A stretch of 64,000 nt of DNA from Siphonodentalium dalli (taxonomy: Eukaryota; Mollusca; Scaphopoda; Gadilida; Siphonodentaliidae). Shown piece by piece: positions 28,812 through 40,697 of the stretch (positions within the stretch are counted from its first letter, which is position 1; every line of letters starts with the position of its first letter). The notes under the pieces were generated by a model. It was not told where the DNA came from. It did no database searches and saw nothing but the letters and a program-made list of their open reading frames with translations. The stretch covers positions 178,654,556-178,718,555 of the forward strand of contig CP136067.1 of the NCBI GenBank assembly GCA_032622095.1. Reading direction: 5' to 3'. A program made the translations under genes and the position numbers.

Positions 28812-29269
28812 GACCCGCCATATCAAATCCAGTCGTAAGTCGGGATTTTTTTTTACCCTGTGCCAATGCATTCTCTTATATATGCGAGTCGACCATAGGT
28901 CGCCTCGCATATATAAGAGAATGCATTGGCCTAACAATTTGTTATCTTTTTTTTTTAATAAATGTTTTTTACATTTTTGAAGGACATAAAATAAAAAACA
29001 TCCATTACCCTGCAGGGAGCCCCACATATATATATAAGCATATAGAAGGGTGTCGTCTGCTCATGTTTGTCTGTGGCTCTGTATGGGTAAAATTATAAAA
29101 TTGTTAAAGAATACAAGAATCAATTATTAAAATTGTAAAAAAATTGTTAGGCCAATGCATTCTCTTATATATGCGAGGCGACCTATGGTCGACTCGCATA
29201 TATAAGAGAATGCACTGGCACAGGGTAAAAAACATTCCCGACTTACGACTGGATTTGATATGGCGGGTC
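28812..29269. mobile_element. Fold-back element: two palindromes in inverted orientation
   Basis: The segment 28812-28944 and the segment 29141-29269 are reverse complements of each other, starting GACCCGCCATATC and ending in its complement. Each half itself contains a palindrome of about 70 bp (GCCAATGCATTCTCTTATAT and its complement, at 28861-28930 and 29151-29219). The short centre GTCGACCATAGGTCGCC is inverted between halves. The spacer 28945-29140 is AT-rich. No gene is inside. Arm identity is high but imperfect (GCATTGGC against GCACTGGC). No target duplication was identified. Confidence 0.75.
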
Positions 29270-29691
29270 GCATATGAACTTCTGTACGGCAACAACGATC
29301 TGAGTATTTAAACGATCAGAAATTTCACATGAGCCATATAATTATAGGCTTAAGCTTTCACAAACCACTTTAATATTACAATTGAGACGACTCCACTAAC
29401 ACGCTTCAGTTATTCTCCGATACTCATTACAAATTTTGCCTGAACATTGGCGACAAGATCAACATAATTAGCATGCATGAATAAGTACAACGGTAAACTC
29501 GACGTTAATTTGGTGTATCACACTGCACGGACCGTTACTCGCATAACAATGCCACCTGTCCCTCTCGCACACAAAACCAAATTCAGGGCTTAACAATTTC
29601 TGAATGTGATAAAAAATAAATTCATTGTGCTTTCAGTTGCTTTTGGCTAATGTGGTGGGATTGTCCCTCATAATTTTCATTTTTAGGCGAT
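29270..29691. other. Unassigned DNA
   Basis: No reading frame, RNA gene or repeat recognised. Confidence 0.5.
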
Positions 29692-29985
29692 CGTTTAAAA
29701 CCCCACTAATTGTCTTTCTATAGTGGACCAATTTCCCCCTAAATCAACATAAGTCTCTTCAGCCAGAGAAAGCAGTCGTTCTGCAAATACATGAGCATCC
29801 ACCCTCTGTTGTTGGTCTTCTCTCAACATCGAAAATGCAAACTGGGGTTCTGAAACTTCAGCAAACTTCGTGGCTAATTCCCGTTTGACATTTGGCCAAG
29901 TAGCATCATCATGGTTGTCCAAATAGTGGTGCAGGAAATCAGATACTGGGCCGGAACTCGTTGGAATGTTATCATGATTTTCTTT
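29692..29985 (-). pseudogene. LTR-retrotransposon gag fragment (Ty3/Gypsy-like)
   Basis: The minus-strand frame reads DFLHHYLDNHDDATWPNVKR, then LATKFAEVSEPQFAFSML, a QRVDAHVFAERLLSLAEETY block and ERQLVGF. This matches the general plan of the retrotransposon Gag capsid region: a hydrophobic-YL element, a W-x-x-(L/V)K helix, an F-A-x-RL helix and a final aromatic-L segment. The frame begins after a stop near 29990 and ends at 29695. No nucleocapsid zinc knuckle, protease or LTR is visible around it, so it is an orphan fragment. A related frame reaches 30095 on the same strand but is offset, which suggests a frameshift. Function here is presumed lost. Confidence 0.6.
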
Positions 29986-30758
29986 GAATCATCTACTGGT
30001 GTTAATCGAGCGACTTTGTCAATTTCTTTAAGGGTTGATTTCGGTAAATTATGTAATTCACACCTATAAATTTTTAAAACAGTCAAAGTCTTCATAATAC
30101 ATAATTGACTATTTTACCGGCCCGAATGGGTTAAATATATTAGATAGATATCATAGGACAAGACCATTCTACTTATTTCGGCATTTGAATGGAGTTTTAG
30201 GACAATTTATCCAAACTTAGTTTTTATACTATACCGATTCTAAAGTTTTAATTATATAAAACTGTGTTAAATATAATATGTGTATCCGATTATATCAACA
30301 GAATCGAATACTAGTCTCATATTAGTGAGGTATGATCATCATATATCTAAAACATAGTACCAAACACTTGGTTTCGGATGTAGCCATTTTTACGAACACG
30401 AGGTCGATCGTTGCCACGAAGATTACACACGTGACTTTCTTTGGAAAACAGACAGACAGCAATCATGCACATGTATCTGAAGCAGCGACACCAACACGTC
30501 CTTGTGATATTTCGTTGGAGCGAAATAAATCAGTGATGTACCACGTCAATCCAAAAGCTTACTTTATAATACAAAGATTAGATAATCAACAAAAGGACTG
30601 ACTCTTATAAGTATATAAATTCATGAAGATCATGTGGTAATTTCGCAATTGAGGTGTGGAATTCTATGATAAATATTCATATCATACCGGCACATTAAGT
30701 ATGAATCAGGCATCAATTACATTAGTGTGAGCCTTTTATTCGCAAATTGCATGACGCA
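29986..30758. other. Unassigned DNA
   Basis: An 89-codon plus frame at 30332-30601 has no recognisable domain or gene context, and I consider it chance. Nothing else is visible. Confidence 0.45.
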
Positions 30759-31085
30759 ATCTCATTATATGCGCCCATTTAAACAATGTATCCAGGGTTC
30801 CAGACCTCCAGTTACAACAACAACATAATAAATGTGATTTAACGCCGTTTTCTTATGCATGCTTCGTATAGTGTTGAAAAAAAATGTTGAAAACGAAATA
30901 TTACTTATAAACTAAAACTAAACATATCTCATTGTATGCGCCCATTTAAACAATGTATGCAGGGTGCCAGACCTCCAGTTACAACAACAACATGAAACAA
31001 ATGTGATTTACCACAGTGTTCTTGCTGCTTCGTTCTGTTGAAAAAAAATGTTGAAATATACGAAATATTACATGTATATAAAGTA
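30759..31085. repeat. Two-copy tandem duplication, 167 bp
   Basis: GCGCCCATTTAAACAATGTA occurs at 30771 and 30938, followed in both by CCAGACCTCCAGTTACAACA and later by a GTTGAAAAAAAATGTTGAAA block. The second copy has diverged by a few percent and by small indels. A related piece in the opposite orientation lies at 35857-35890, so the unit is a dispersed repeat. Confidence 0.8.
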
Positions 31086-32614
31086 AACCTAAAAATATAT
31101 AATAAGATAGTATTGTTATTAATATATTATACTTGTATACACTTGAACCTAAATAAAAATTAAAATAATTTCTTAAAATATAGCCTGGTACCCTCAATGC
31201 ATCTTTATTACATTTTTGTATCAGTCCGTACACATAATCCGCTGTATACATAATGAACCCGTCTGCATAATCTCTATTCATATGCCATTTACGGATGATA
31301 ACTTTACTGAACTAAATGGAATGAAATATGGTATGTAGGTTCAATACCACAAAATACAGGTCAACTTCAATATCGGATACCGGCCCTTCACTTTTAACAG
31401 AGTTGCGACACTTTTATCAGATTGGGGTGATTTTTCCTTTTATTGGTTTTCGGCTGATACCTTCTGGTTATGGAAGGTAACATACGTATTATAAGTGTCT
31501 AAGTATATGTAAAATACGTATTATAAGTGTCTAAGTATAAGTAACGGCCCTACATGGTAGAGAGGAATTGGAGTTGAGCTGTGTTATAGTGCGTTTAATC
31601 GTGAAATGCGACACCGACTCACACATGCTTGGTACGGATCTACACTATCAGAACTGCATGCATGCACACCAAGACTACATATATACATGCAGTTAAATAA
31701 TTTAATTACTGGTGTATATATAGTGACATAATTTCCCCTCCGATGTCAATTTATTCACTGCCCGTGACTTATATATCAGAATAGGTACCATGCTCTTTAT
31801 AATTCGATCATTGTTCATTTGTTTTCGAATTTGTAATGTCGGAATGGCAGTAGGGTGTCCATCGATTCAGGCCAACGGTGTATATTTGTGGTTGGGATTT
31901 CCGTACCAACCCTGTATCAACCCCTTTATATAGGCATCCTGTAAGATTATTGTCAATGTCATATAGAATTCATTTCTCAGATATACGGTATTGTGTTTAA
32001 TACAGCTTATACATAAATTTGCAAAATTGTTTGAATCTTACAAAGAGAATATAAGATCAAATAATACATATACGAATGTGTCGAAATAATTAATTCATTT
32101 TTTTAATCTTACCCATATAACTATATACTTTGTGTGAATTTTTTAATTGGAATTTATCATGTTGTGCATGCATGGAGGGTGGGTTCTGGACACATTATAG
32201 TGGCCTTATACACATATATAGTATGCGATTAAACGTATGACCAAGATCATGCACGCATTGAACATATGCAAATTGGATGGCATGTTGTATAATATGGCAT
32301 GTCGTACTATAGTGTATGCACCACCAGCTTACCCATCCGCATCCATCCACTGACCTTTGAACTTTTGTTATTCTCTGAGTTGAGAGGCATCTCAATATAC
32401 CATTCCGATCGAAACATGAATGGCCATGAATGTCAATGATCAATAATATATTCTGATATAGTCATTATTAGACACTATAATATCAATATCTAAGATAATA
32501 ACACTTGTCCCCACATCTGTATTGAAACTAGCAATCTGATTGGTTACACCGCCACGGTCAAATCACGCTGTCCACCGTCACCCTTGACAGCGGGGTATAA
32601 GATAACTTGCGCGT
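31086..32614. other. Unassigned AT-rich DNA with a 32-bp direct repeat
   Basis: TACGTATTATAAGTGTCTAA occurs at 31483 and again at 31515, making a two-copy tandem of 32 bp. The rest, including open frames at 30979-31281 and 32195-32443, shows no recognisable product. Confidence 0.5.
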
Positions 32615-32656
32615 AACATCGGGGGTATATGAGCTTTGAAACATCGGGGGTATATG
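32615..32656 (+). repeat. Left flanking motif of the Crypton region (two tandem copies)
   Basis: AACATCGGGGGTATATGA occurs at 32615 and 32640. Its reverse complement lies at 35489-35505, beyond the recombinase pseudogene. Adjacent bases (AGATAACTTGCG) also have a partial inverted match at 35508-35525. The pair brackets a 2.9-kb segment. Whether these are true element ends is not shown. Confidence 0.5.
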
Positions 32657-32677
32657 AATGACCTTTGACCTTTGAGT

Positions 32678-33345
32678 GCTTAAATGGTCTAAGTCCATTT
32701 TGGCGGGAAAATGAGTTATGGGTACCGCTCGATTCGTCTCGTCCAGCTCTACACATTGAGACCAAAACATCGTGCCCCGGATGTTCCATGTACTCACAAT
32801 CGGGATAAATCAGTTTCAAAATCGAGTGCAAGAGTGTTCTATGTCCATCACGAACCAATGAGATGTCATTATTGTGTCACGTGATGATGGTTTGTGTTCT
32901 TATTTGTTCTATCTCCAGCTTTTAAGGCCCGATATCTCAAAACAGATTAACGATGCCAATTATCCCCAGACGCAATATATATTTACTTTTTAAAAAAGAT
33001 CTGGTAAATACAATGTAAAATATCAGTATTATGTTCAGTTTAACATCAATATACGGCGGATATATTGAAAAAAACATTTAAGCACTGAAACAGAAATGCA
33101 AATTATTTTGAAAAATGTTCTATGTCCACTTTTATCAAAACACATGTTTGCTAATTTCTAATAAATTATGTGTTCTATTGGCACCAAACTTGTTATTTTC
33201 ACATTTATAATTACTAGCAACAATATGAGTCTATCAAATATGATCAAAATATGTAAGAAGTATGTGAACTGCAGATGCCAAAACTTCAAACTCGATTTCC
33301 CAACAAAACAGAAAAATGGACTTAGAACTGTTAAGCACTCAGGCG
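32678..33345. repeat. Inverted repeat pair upstream of the Crypton
   Basis: The left arm (32678-32705, GTGCTTAAATGGTCTAAGTC and on) and the right arm (33312-33345, in reverse complement GTGCTTAACAGTTCTAAGTC) are imperfect inverted copies 0.6 kb apart. The interior has no gene. This may be a small non-autonomous element; the evidence is modest. Confidence 0.4.
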
Positions 33346-33650
33346 ACGCTTAGTCATAAATATGCGAAAAACAACCATTTGCGAGCATTATTTGCGTGTA
33401 TAACATAAGATTACAACTGTTCCCGATATAAAGCATAAAACAAAAACTCAGTTGGTATTTGTTTTTTATACATGTTTGTATATGATGAAATTGAATTATT
33501 CATTAATGATACGACCAGTTATATAAGTACGCCCAAAGTTCTTGTTGCTATGTAAAAAAAATGAACGGGGTAACTGCACTGTTTAGTTTCCTGTTTCTAT
33601 AGCAGACTAACGAAACAACATTTCATACGAAATTTCAAATTAGCTTGAAA

Positions 33651-35184
33651 ATGTCGATTTCCAGATTTGCTAGTCATAGTGAGGGGGATATCATCAGGAA
33701 AAGATTTGAATTGACACCAACATCAACAATAAAAGCGAAAAATGCATCTGCGAAGCTTTTACGGGAAGCGACTGGATGAAAGGTCTGAGAATTACGGAAC
33801 AACACTGCTGAATATGACTCTGGCCCACTTCTATTTTGATGCGCGGAGGAGAGACGGGGATCAATATAAAGTGAACTCACTAGAATCTTTTAGATACGGA
33901 CTGTCCCGCTATCTCATAAGCCCACCATTCAATAACACCTTTGATATTATTAGGGACGGTGATTTTGTTACATCAAATTTGAGCTTTAAGAGTGCACAGG
34001 TCGAGCTGAAGAAAAATGGCAAAGGCTTGACTCAACATTACCCAGTGATAAACGAAATGGACAGGAAGCAATTGTACATATCTATACACATGAACCCAGC
34101 CACTCCACATGGTTTGTACAACAAGGTAATGTTCGACCTAAGGCTCTACCTTTGTAGACGGGGAATGGAAAATATTGAAATGATGACCAAGGCTACATTT
34201 AAAACTGCGACGGACAATCGTTCTGGCTACAGGTATGTGTATAAAGTAAATGGCGAATAGACCAAGAATCACAGAGAGGGGGACAAGGAATCGTTTGGAG
34301 GCTTCATGCCGGAGTGAAAGATTCAAAGGATTGCCAGTGAAGTCTTTTGAGGATTATGTTGCGATACCTCATCCGGAATTAGACCGACTTTGGCAGTTTC
34401 CAAAGAGCACATTCATCGATAACGAAGATGTTTGGTACACACGAAAACCCGTCGGAAAGAATTCACTCGGCCAATTCATGACAAAAAGCTCAGTCAAAAA
34501 GCTGGACTAAGTGTTATTTATACAAACCACAGTATCCGGGCAACGGGGGCTACAGTATTGTCTCAGCAAAATGACAGTGCTTCGCAAATTATGGCAGTTA
34601 CTGGTCACAAGTCCGTATCCTCCCTAGCGGTATACCAACGTGTTTCTAACGAAGAAAGGATGGAGATGGGCCGGTCAATAGCCGCCAAATTAATCCAAAA
34701 TGGACCCCCGATCACAAGTTTTAATCATACAGTCAGTGTGATCCCAGAAAATGAAATCGCTGGCAGTGGTACAACGCTAGATGCAAACAACAACAACAAC
34801 AGCAACAACAACAACAATGCATTGGGAAGTGAGACTAGGCCTATGTATGAACCGATGAAAAAGAAAAAGCGAATAGACTCACCAATTCATAATCCAGTAA
34901 TTCTTCAGAATACACATTCAATCCATCGTGAATCTAATCCTGTCAGTTCTGGCAATGGCAGTGAAAACATAACAGAAAATGAACCAATGTCATCATCAAA
35001 AAACAACTGCACTGCTAACTTCAACATTTCAAATTTCATGAAAGAACTATTTGAGGAAGAGCGCATAATCCAGGCGAATTTGCAGGTAATTTCAAAGACA
35101 GATGTCGATGTACGCACAAACAATACTGTTCCTGAATTCAACAAATGTATCATTGGACAAGTCAACATCATTTTGAAAAACTGA
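33651..35184 (+). pseudogene. Crypton-type tyrosine recombinase, multiply frameshifted
   Basis: The gene encodes a DNA strand-exchange enzyme of the Crypton/DUF3504 group. An N-terminal piece starts at ATG 33651 in one frame. From about 33780 the frame changes and reads the core (LAHFYFDARRRDG, KGLTQHYPVINEMDRKQLY, then CRRGMENIEMMTK with the box I Arg near 34159). A TAG follows at 34258. The next block (LPVKSF to VGKNSLGQFM, about 34335-34485) is in another frame. After an A-run near 34485 the original frame resumes with HSIRATGATVL (His 34528, Arg 34537), GHKS (His 34606) and VYQR (nucleophile Tyr 34633). The C-terminal tail has an Asn-rich tract and KKKKR and ends at 35184. All the classic R-HxxR-H-Y residues survive, but at least three frameshifts plus a stop separate the pieces. 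It could be a relic of a domesticated gene, but an element copy is more likely. Confidence 0.8.
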
Positions 35185-35488
35185 CTCACGAGAACTGCCA
35201 TGTGACCGAAAGAAAGAATTATATTGGATAGTGGACAATTTTGTCATTGAGTGTTGTATTAATTGAATTAAAAGTTCTGTTGCTCAAATGCGCCCAATTC
35301 AATCACCCTCCTCGCCCGGGGCATGCTCGTCGTATAACATCACGCTTAAATCTTTACGCGAATGACGTCAACTACCGCCCAACATGCAAATTGGCTCGGA
35401 AAATTGCACATTGCTATTATTGTTTTGGAAATGATGGTAAAGTGCTCACGCCTCGGGGTTCAAAATCGACATCCAGGTATTAAATTTC

Positions 35489-35525
35489 CATATACCCCCG
35501 ATGTTGCGGAAGATAACTAATATTA
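35489..35525 (-). repeat. Right flanking motif of the Crypton region
   Basis: Reverse complement of the motif repeated at 32615-32656 (CATATACCCCCGATGTT on the plus strand), lying about 300 bp after the recombinase stop codon. Confidence 0.5.
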
Positions 35526-35856
35526 AACACTGGTACCTATCACAATGATAGGTTATGGATACGGGGGTCGTGCACATATATACATGTAACTTCCATATAT
35601 GTCGAGAAAAATAAAAGCGACCACACGATGACTATCCAACACAAAGATAAGTTACGGACCTCACAGCATCACTACCCCTCCCCAAATAATAATAATTGAA
35701 AATAAATTAAAAACCATTATACCGTAATTGGATATCGCACATGTAGGTCAAATGGTCTGGAGAAACGCTAAATGTATAAGAAATTTCATTTGGGGAACCA
35801 CACTTCTTCAAAATTGACTGCAGTGACACAACGCGAAAGTGGTTAATATGTGTATG
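35526..35856. other. Unassigned DNA
   Basis: No gene or repeat recognised. Confidence 0.5.
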
Positions 35857-35890
35857 CTGTTGTTGTAACTGGAGGTTTGGAACCCTGAAT
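35857..35890 (-). repeat. Dispersed repeat fragment
   Basis: Reverse-strand match to the 30759-31085 unit (TGTTGTTGTAACTGGAGGTT, then TGGAACCCTGA). This shows the unit is interspersed and not only tandem. Confidence 0.6.
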
Positions 35891-38062
35891 TCATCTTTAA
35901 CAAGTCTGCAATAATACGTTCACTGCCATGTATATATACGGAACCACACGACGAACACAATATTTGAAATTGATAGATATCACGACACAGATGCCGTATT
36001 TGGAAAGACAAAAGTTAAGTGACAACTATGGGCTTCCATACATGTAGTGATACGGGTTTGACCTCTGTAACCGCGTTTAGGTGGCAAATAAATCGGCATA
36101 ATGGATTCCGATACCACGTGTTTAGTGGGCTTGGTAAATTCAGTTTCTGTGGGTAGTCCATGTGGGAAACGTTAAATATTTTCAAATGGAATTGTAGTAG
36201 GGACACGTGGCCATATGTTACAAAGTTATTGTTTTAGGGTAAAATTGGGGTTTGTGTTGTTTGTGTACGAATGCCAAAGGCTACTTTCGAAGACAAATTT
36301 CTGCCACTTAGCTTACAATTTCCCAGAAAATGGCACTGTTGTCTGATACTGCAAACCTAGACCTACAATTTGACATATAATTTTAGTCTCAACTCGCAGT
36401 TTTCGTCGAGAACGAGCCTCCGGTCCTAACCCACTCTCGTATATCCCTAACCTAGAGAGTTATCCCGCCTTAATCCAATCTCTAAACTGCCATTGGTCCC
36501 ATTAAAAGGAATTATTGTCCCTGTGAATGCCTGTGCATTTGGTTTCCAATTGTTTGGGTCTGGTTACCAATGGCGGAAGTGAATGATTCCAGTTGACTTG
36601 CTAAATGAGTTGAAAACCCATCTAGTTCATTAACCAAATGTTCTGCAATTTTTGTTTTGTTATAAAAAAACTCCTAATTTCTGTGTGAACCAACCTTTAA
36701 AGATAGCAGTGTTTCACTAACTTTTTTTTTAAATTATTTGTTCATGATCTATTCTATTCCGGATATCCTGTGCCGTCAATAGACTCTCAGACATGGTATG
36801 GAATCATGTCAGTCTAGTTTAACCCGCAGACACTCTAGAATTCCGTAATAGATTTAATTATGACACAATGAATTTTCTATACATTTGTTCGTGTGGTTAC
36901 ACAATGATTGATGATTACATGCCTTACATTCCGACTTGTCAACTCTGATCAACTTTAGGCTTGTTCGAAACCTGACCACATTCTAACCATTAATATTTGG
37001 TAAACATTCTCTCAACCGCATATAACTTTCACATTGTTCACATGTGTTTATGTGAGACCTTTTTAACTTGTATAACGCAAACCTACAAATGACGATAAAT
37101 TTACATCGATCTATATCTTATATCGAAATATTAACCTATTTCGAGCGTGTCGTAACACAAAATACCACTAACCATGCATGTAGATATACCTGCAAAACAG
37201 TGGAACTATTTGGCTAACCTGAATTTTTCCCGAACAATTGTTTTTCGAGCATCTATATCTTGACCACAAATTATTTAACTTGAAATTTCTGGAATCACCT
37301 ATCTCACATTAACTAACTTTTTTCCAAAACATGTACATTTCTCTGGGCGCCACCAGTCTCTTAGCAAGCTGTCATAAATAACTATGTTTTTCCAATAGAT
37401 TATCCGAGCACAGTAACACTAATTTTAATTTGCTGATAGAACAACTTTAACTAATTTCCAAACCATGATTTGTTCAAAACCAGAACTCACTAACATCATA
37501 CTGAATAACTCGACAACATCCTAATATTAGCAGTAAATTTTACAAGCCTATAACTGGCATAATGGTGAGACAATTTAATACCTGTTTAACCAGAATTTCC
37601 AACAAAACAAATTTTGTTCAGTGATCTACATTATTAAAAAAAAAATATTTAAACCTCAAACAAGTTTACCAAAAGTGCGTTAATGCTATATGTAAACGAT
37701 TTCAACTTGCTCAGAACAAACAAAACAAAACTACAAGGACCACAAAAGATTTATTTTAAAACCAAAACTTCTGTGTCATAAACCAGACTACATTTTTTTG
37801 GATAAACGCATACACTATATATCATGATAGGCTTCAATAAACCCGGTCGAAATTACACGTACCTAACCATAACTTGTGACAATTTTTACTCTGAAAATGT
37901 TTAACCAAATCCAACGTGTTTGAAAACAAGCAGACAGACAAACTAACTGCATACTCATGGAACAACTTTTGATTAACCCACATGTTTGTTCCAATAAAAA
38001 CTAATATAATCAACTGATTACTTGCTGTGAGATTTTTCTTGTTCACCACATCTGTATAATGC
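35891..38062. other. Unassigned intergenic DNA
   Basis: About 2.2 kb of AT-rich sequence. Open frames at 35808-36011, 36015-36206 and 37834-38064 are short and show no domain. I see no tandem structure, RNA gene or element ends. Confidence 0.5.
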
Positions 38063-38655
38063 ATAATTTCTCATAATTCACTGGGACTCATTTTCGTGAA
38101 GATTGTAACATCAAATCTTTTCCGTTCCTCGGATACCATATAACGATGGTCACTAATTTTATCCCAGTAATTAATTATACGATGAACCAATTACACCTGG
38201 TAACATTTGTCAAATTTAAACTGTTCACATTGAGCGTACATGTAACTAATAAATACCTCGAAAAACCAATCATTATTTCAACACCACTTGTACCAATAGT
38301 AGAAATAACAACAACTTAACAGTATATAACCTTATAACAAGGGAATATAAAAACCTCGAAAAACCGATCTTTATTTCACCTTGCATTGATAAGTTCATAT
38401 TTTGACAAATAATTTCTCATAATTCACTGGGACGTGAAGATTGTATCATCAATAGTGTCCGTTCCCTCTGATACCATATAACAATGGTCACTAATTTTAT
38501 CCCAGTAATTAATTATACAATGAACCAATTACACCTGGTAACATTTGTCAAATGTATACTATTCACACTGAGCGTACATGTAACTAACAAATACCTCGAA
38601 AACCCAATCTTTATTTCAACTTGCATTAATAAACTCATATTTTGACAAGCTGTTT
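38063..38655. repeat. Two-copy tandem duplication, about 346 bp
   Basis: ATAATTTCTCATAATTCACT starts at 38063 and 38409. Both copies continue through ATGGTCACTAATTTTATCCC, ACCAATTACACCTGGTAACA and ATACCTCGAAAA to a CATATTTTGACAA end near 38408 and 38648. They differ by substitutions and small gaps. No coding potential is seen. Confidence 0.8.
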
Positions 38656-39517
38656 TAACTTTCTTCTCAGCGGGAACAACTAGACTTTATCTATATGGAT
38701 CGCTCCCTTTAAGTCCAAACAAGCTAAGCAATACCACAGGACAATGATAGAGTTTCCCGGAAACATTTCTATTTACTAACCATGGCCAATTTACGCAAAA
38801 ATTTAGACCAGATATCACCTATTTAAATTGGCAAATCGACGCATGGATTTTAAGCCAACAAACTCGACATAGACACAAAACAAGAGAAACTAATATCACA
38901 CAACCCGGCGCAACGGTATTTTTCATTAGTTTTCAAAGCATGCCTAAACTAATGGCCAATTGACACAACAATTTTAAACCAAAATATTCGACATTAAAGT
39001 CTATGAAGGGGTTGTGAACCAGCCAATACGCATATTGTCTCCTATCTTTTTCTCCGTGACTGCCCGCGCGTCCATGTCCAAGAATTCCACGTAGCGTCCT
39101 GCTATTACGGCACCATCTGAGCTATACAGTACTCCCAGGTTTTCCTTTGCACTTAGTCAGAAACTCTTAGACATGATAAATATTTATTCAAAACCGTATA
39201 AGCAAGTCAACAGGCAGTCACGGAGTCAATATATAATACATCTTTAACCTATGCGTGCATGGTAGCGAGAGTGCATACAAAGAGTGTCAGATCATAGGGA
39301 GACTGGCCTCTTACAATCTATATATATATCCATCTAGCCAACGTCCTGTATCTTGCTCAATCCGTGTCGTATTTCGATTGGAACAGGTACAGGTGTACCT
39401 CAAACAGGTTAATTTAATATATTCTTTGTGGGACCAACGGCCCGTGATGAAATGGTCTGGACCATTTCACACCGGGGCCACATTCCCACACATAGAGTAT
39501 GTTACAAAATGTCTGAT
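38656..39517. other. Unassigned DNA
   Basis: A 98-codon plus frame at 39255-39551 has no recognisable product and partly overlaps the RT remnant on the other strand. Confidence 0.45.
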
Positions 39518-39823
39518 TCATATGTTGTTTGTGATCTTATCCACCGCCTGACCTTTCTCCCGTTTGATGGGCAGTCCCGAAACCGGTACATATAGGTCGA
39601 GAATTGAGTAGGCCTTACGTATGCCTCTTTCATTGTCATCAAGTATGGACGTTGTGTCGTAAGCGTACTGTGATATGTTATACACTGAACCACCGAGGAC
39701 TATTTCTTTAATTATGTCATTCTGTCTTATCAACATTGCTAATACATCAGCGCAGTGGAGAAACATATTCGGGGACATGGGACCACCCTGTCGACAGCCA
39801 TGTCCTAATTTAAAAAGTTGTGA
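39518..39823 (-). pseudogene. Non-LTR reverse transcriptase fragment
   Basis: The minus-strand frame shows a conserved RT stretch: GHGCRQGGPMSPNMFLHCAD (the G-x-RQG-x-P motif), then VLAMLIRQND, and SQYAYDTTSILDD at the catalytic motif C position. The usual YADD has become YAYD, removing one of the two catalytic aspartates. A C-terminal SGLPIKREKGQAVDK block matches the SGL-x-x-N-x-x-K element that follows. The style resembles L1/Tx1-like LINEs and differs from the FYADD-type RT at 44.5 kb, so it comes from a second family. No other part of that element was found nearby. Confidence 0.65.
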
Positions 39824-40697
39824 CCATTAAGCAGGATGGACGAGCTAGCGTCGTCATATAGAATGGCCAACCGTTTAATCATGGAATGGCCAAAATTGAA
39901 AACATGAAGCATTTGATTAAGAATGAATAGTGAGTCAAACTAGTTACTTTGCTCACTCAGAGAATGTATCATTCGGAAAAAATTTTAGATCGAAAAAAAT
40001 CACTAATTACCCCCGGCTATATTTCATTAACTTAGTCACCTTCTATAACATTCTAAAAGAAGGGTAAACTAAGACAAGTTTTCATACAACGCAGCATAGT
40101 GAAGCTATATACTTAATTCCATCCATAACTGTAGCTGAATCGTGGCCGCAATTTAGCCAATCAGCGAACATGAAATTAAAGTTGCGAGGCTTTCATGTTG
40201 AACCGGCCTTTTTTGATTATGGACAGGCTGCTGCGTTGTTGACAATAGTTGACAATATATTGCTGAAACAATATGGCAGCTTGTTCAGAATATTTATATT
40301 ACACTAAATTATAATCAGCAGTTTTGTTCTTGTTTTTACTTATAGCCACACAAGGGAAATAAACTAATATTAAAAAAGTATTACAATCACGCCGATCATA
40401 CAATATCAGAAAACACAACGTCTGAACTATAGATAGATAGATGTATTTGGTGAGATGTAAAAACATAATATTACAAAAGGTCCTACAATTTTAATGGACC
40501 ATATGACGTTACAGTTTAGAGTGTAGACAGCAGTTATTAAAACAGAGAATAAAATATCTACTAAACAGTGTCGAACATTAATATGAAAGTTTAGTCTTAT
40601 TTTCATTTATTAGTATTTTATTTAATAAACATGGACATGTGGTTCCATGTACATGCATTATGATAAGCTCAACGGTGTTTCATTAATTCTATTCCAG
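39824..40697. other. Unassigned DNA with a candidate splice acceptor at its end
   Basis: No gene is seen. A pyrimidine-rich run ending ATTCTATTCCAG at 40697 looks like a 3' splice site opening the next exon. An upstream exon was not found. Confidence 0.45.

Noticed and set aside
35430-35480. tRNA or tRNA-derived SINE
   Set aside because: GGGGTTCAAAATCGACATCC loosely resembles a B box, but no A box, anticodon arm or acceptor stem could be formed around it.
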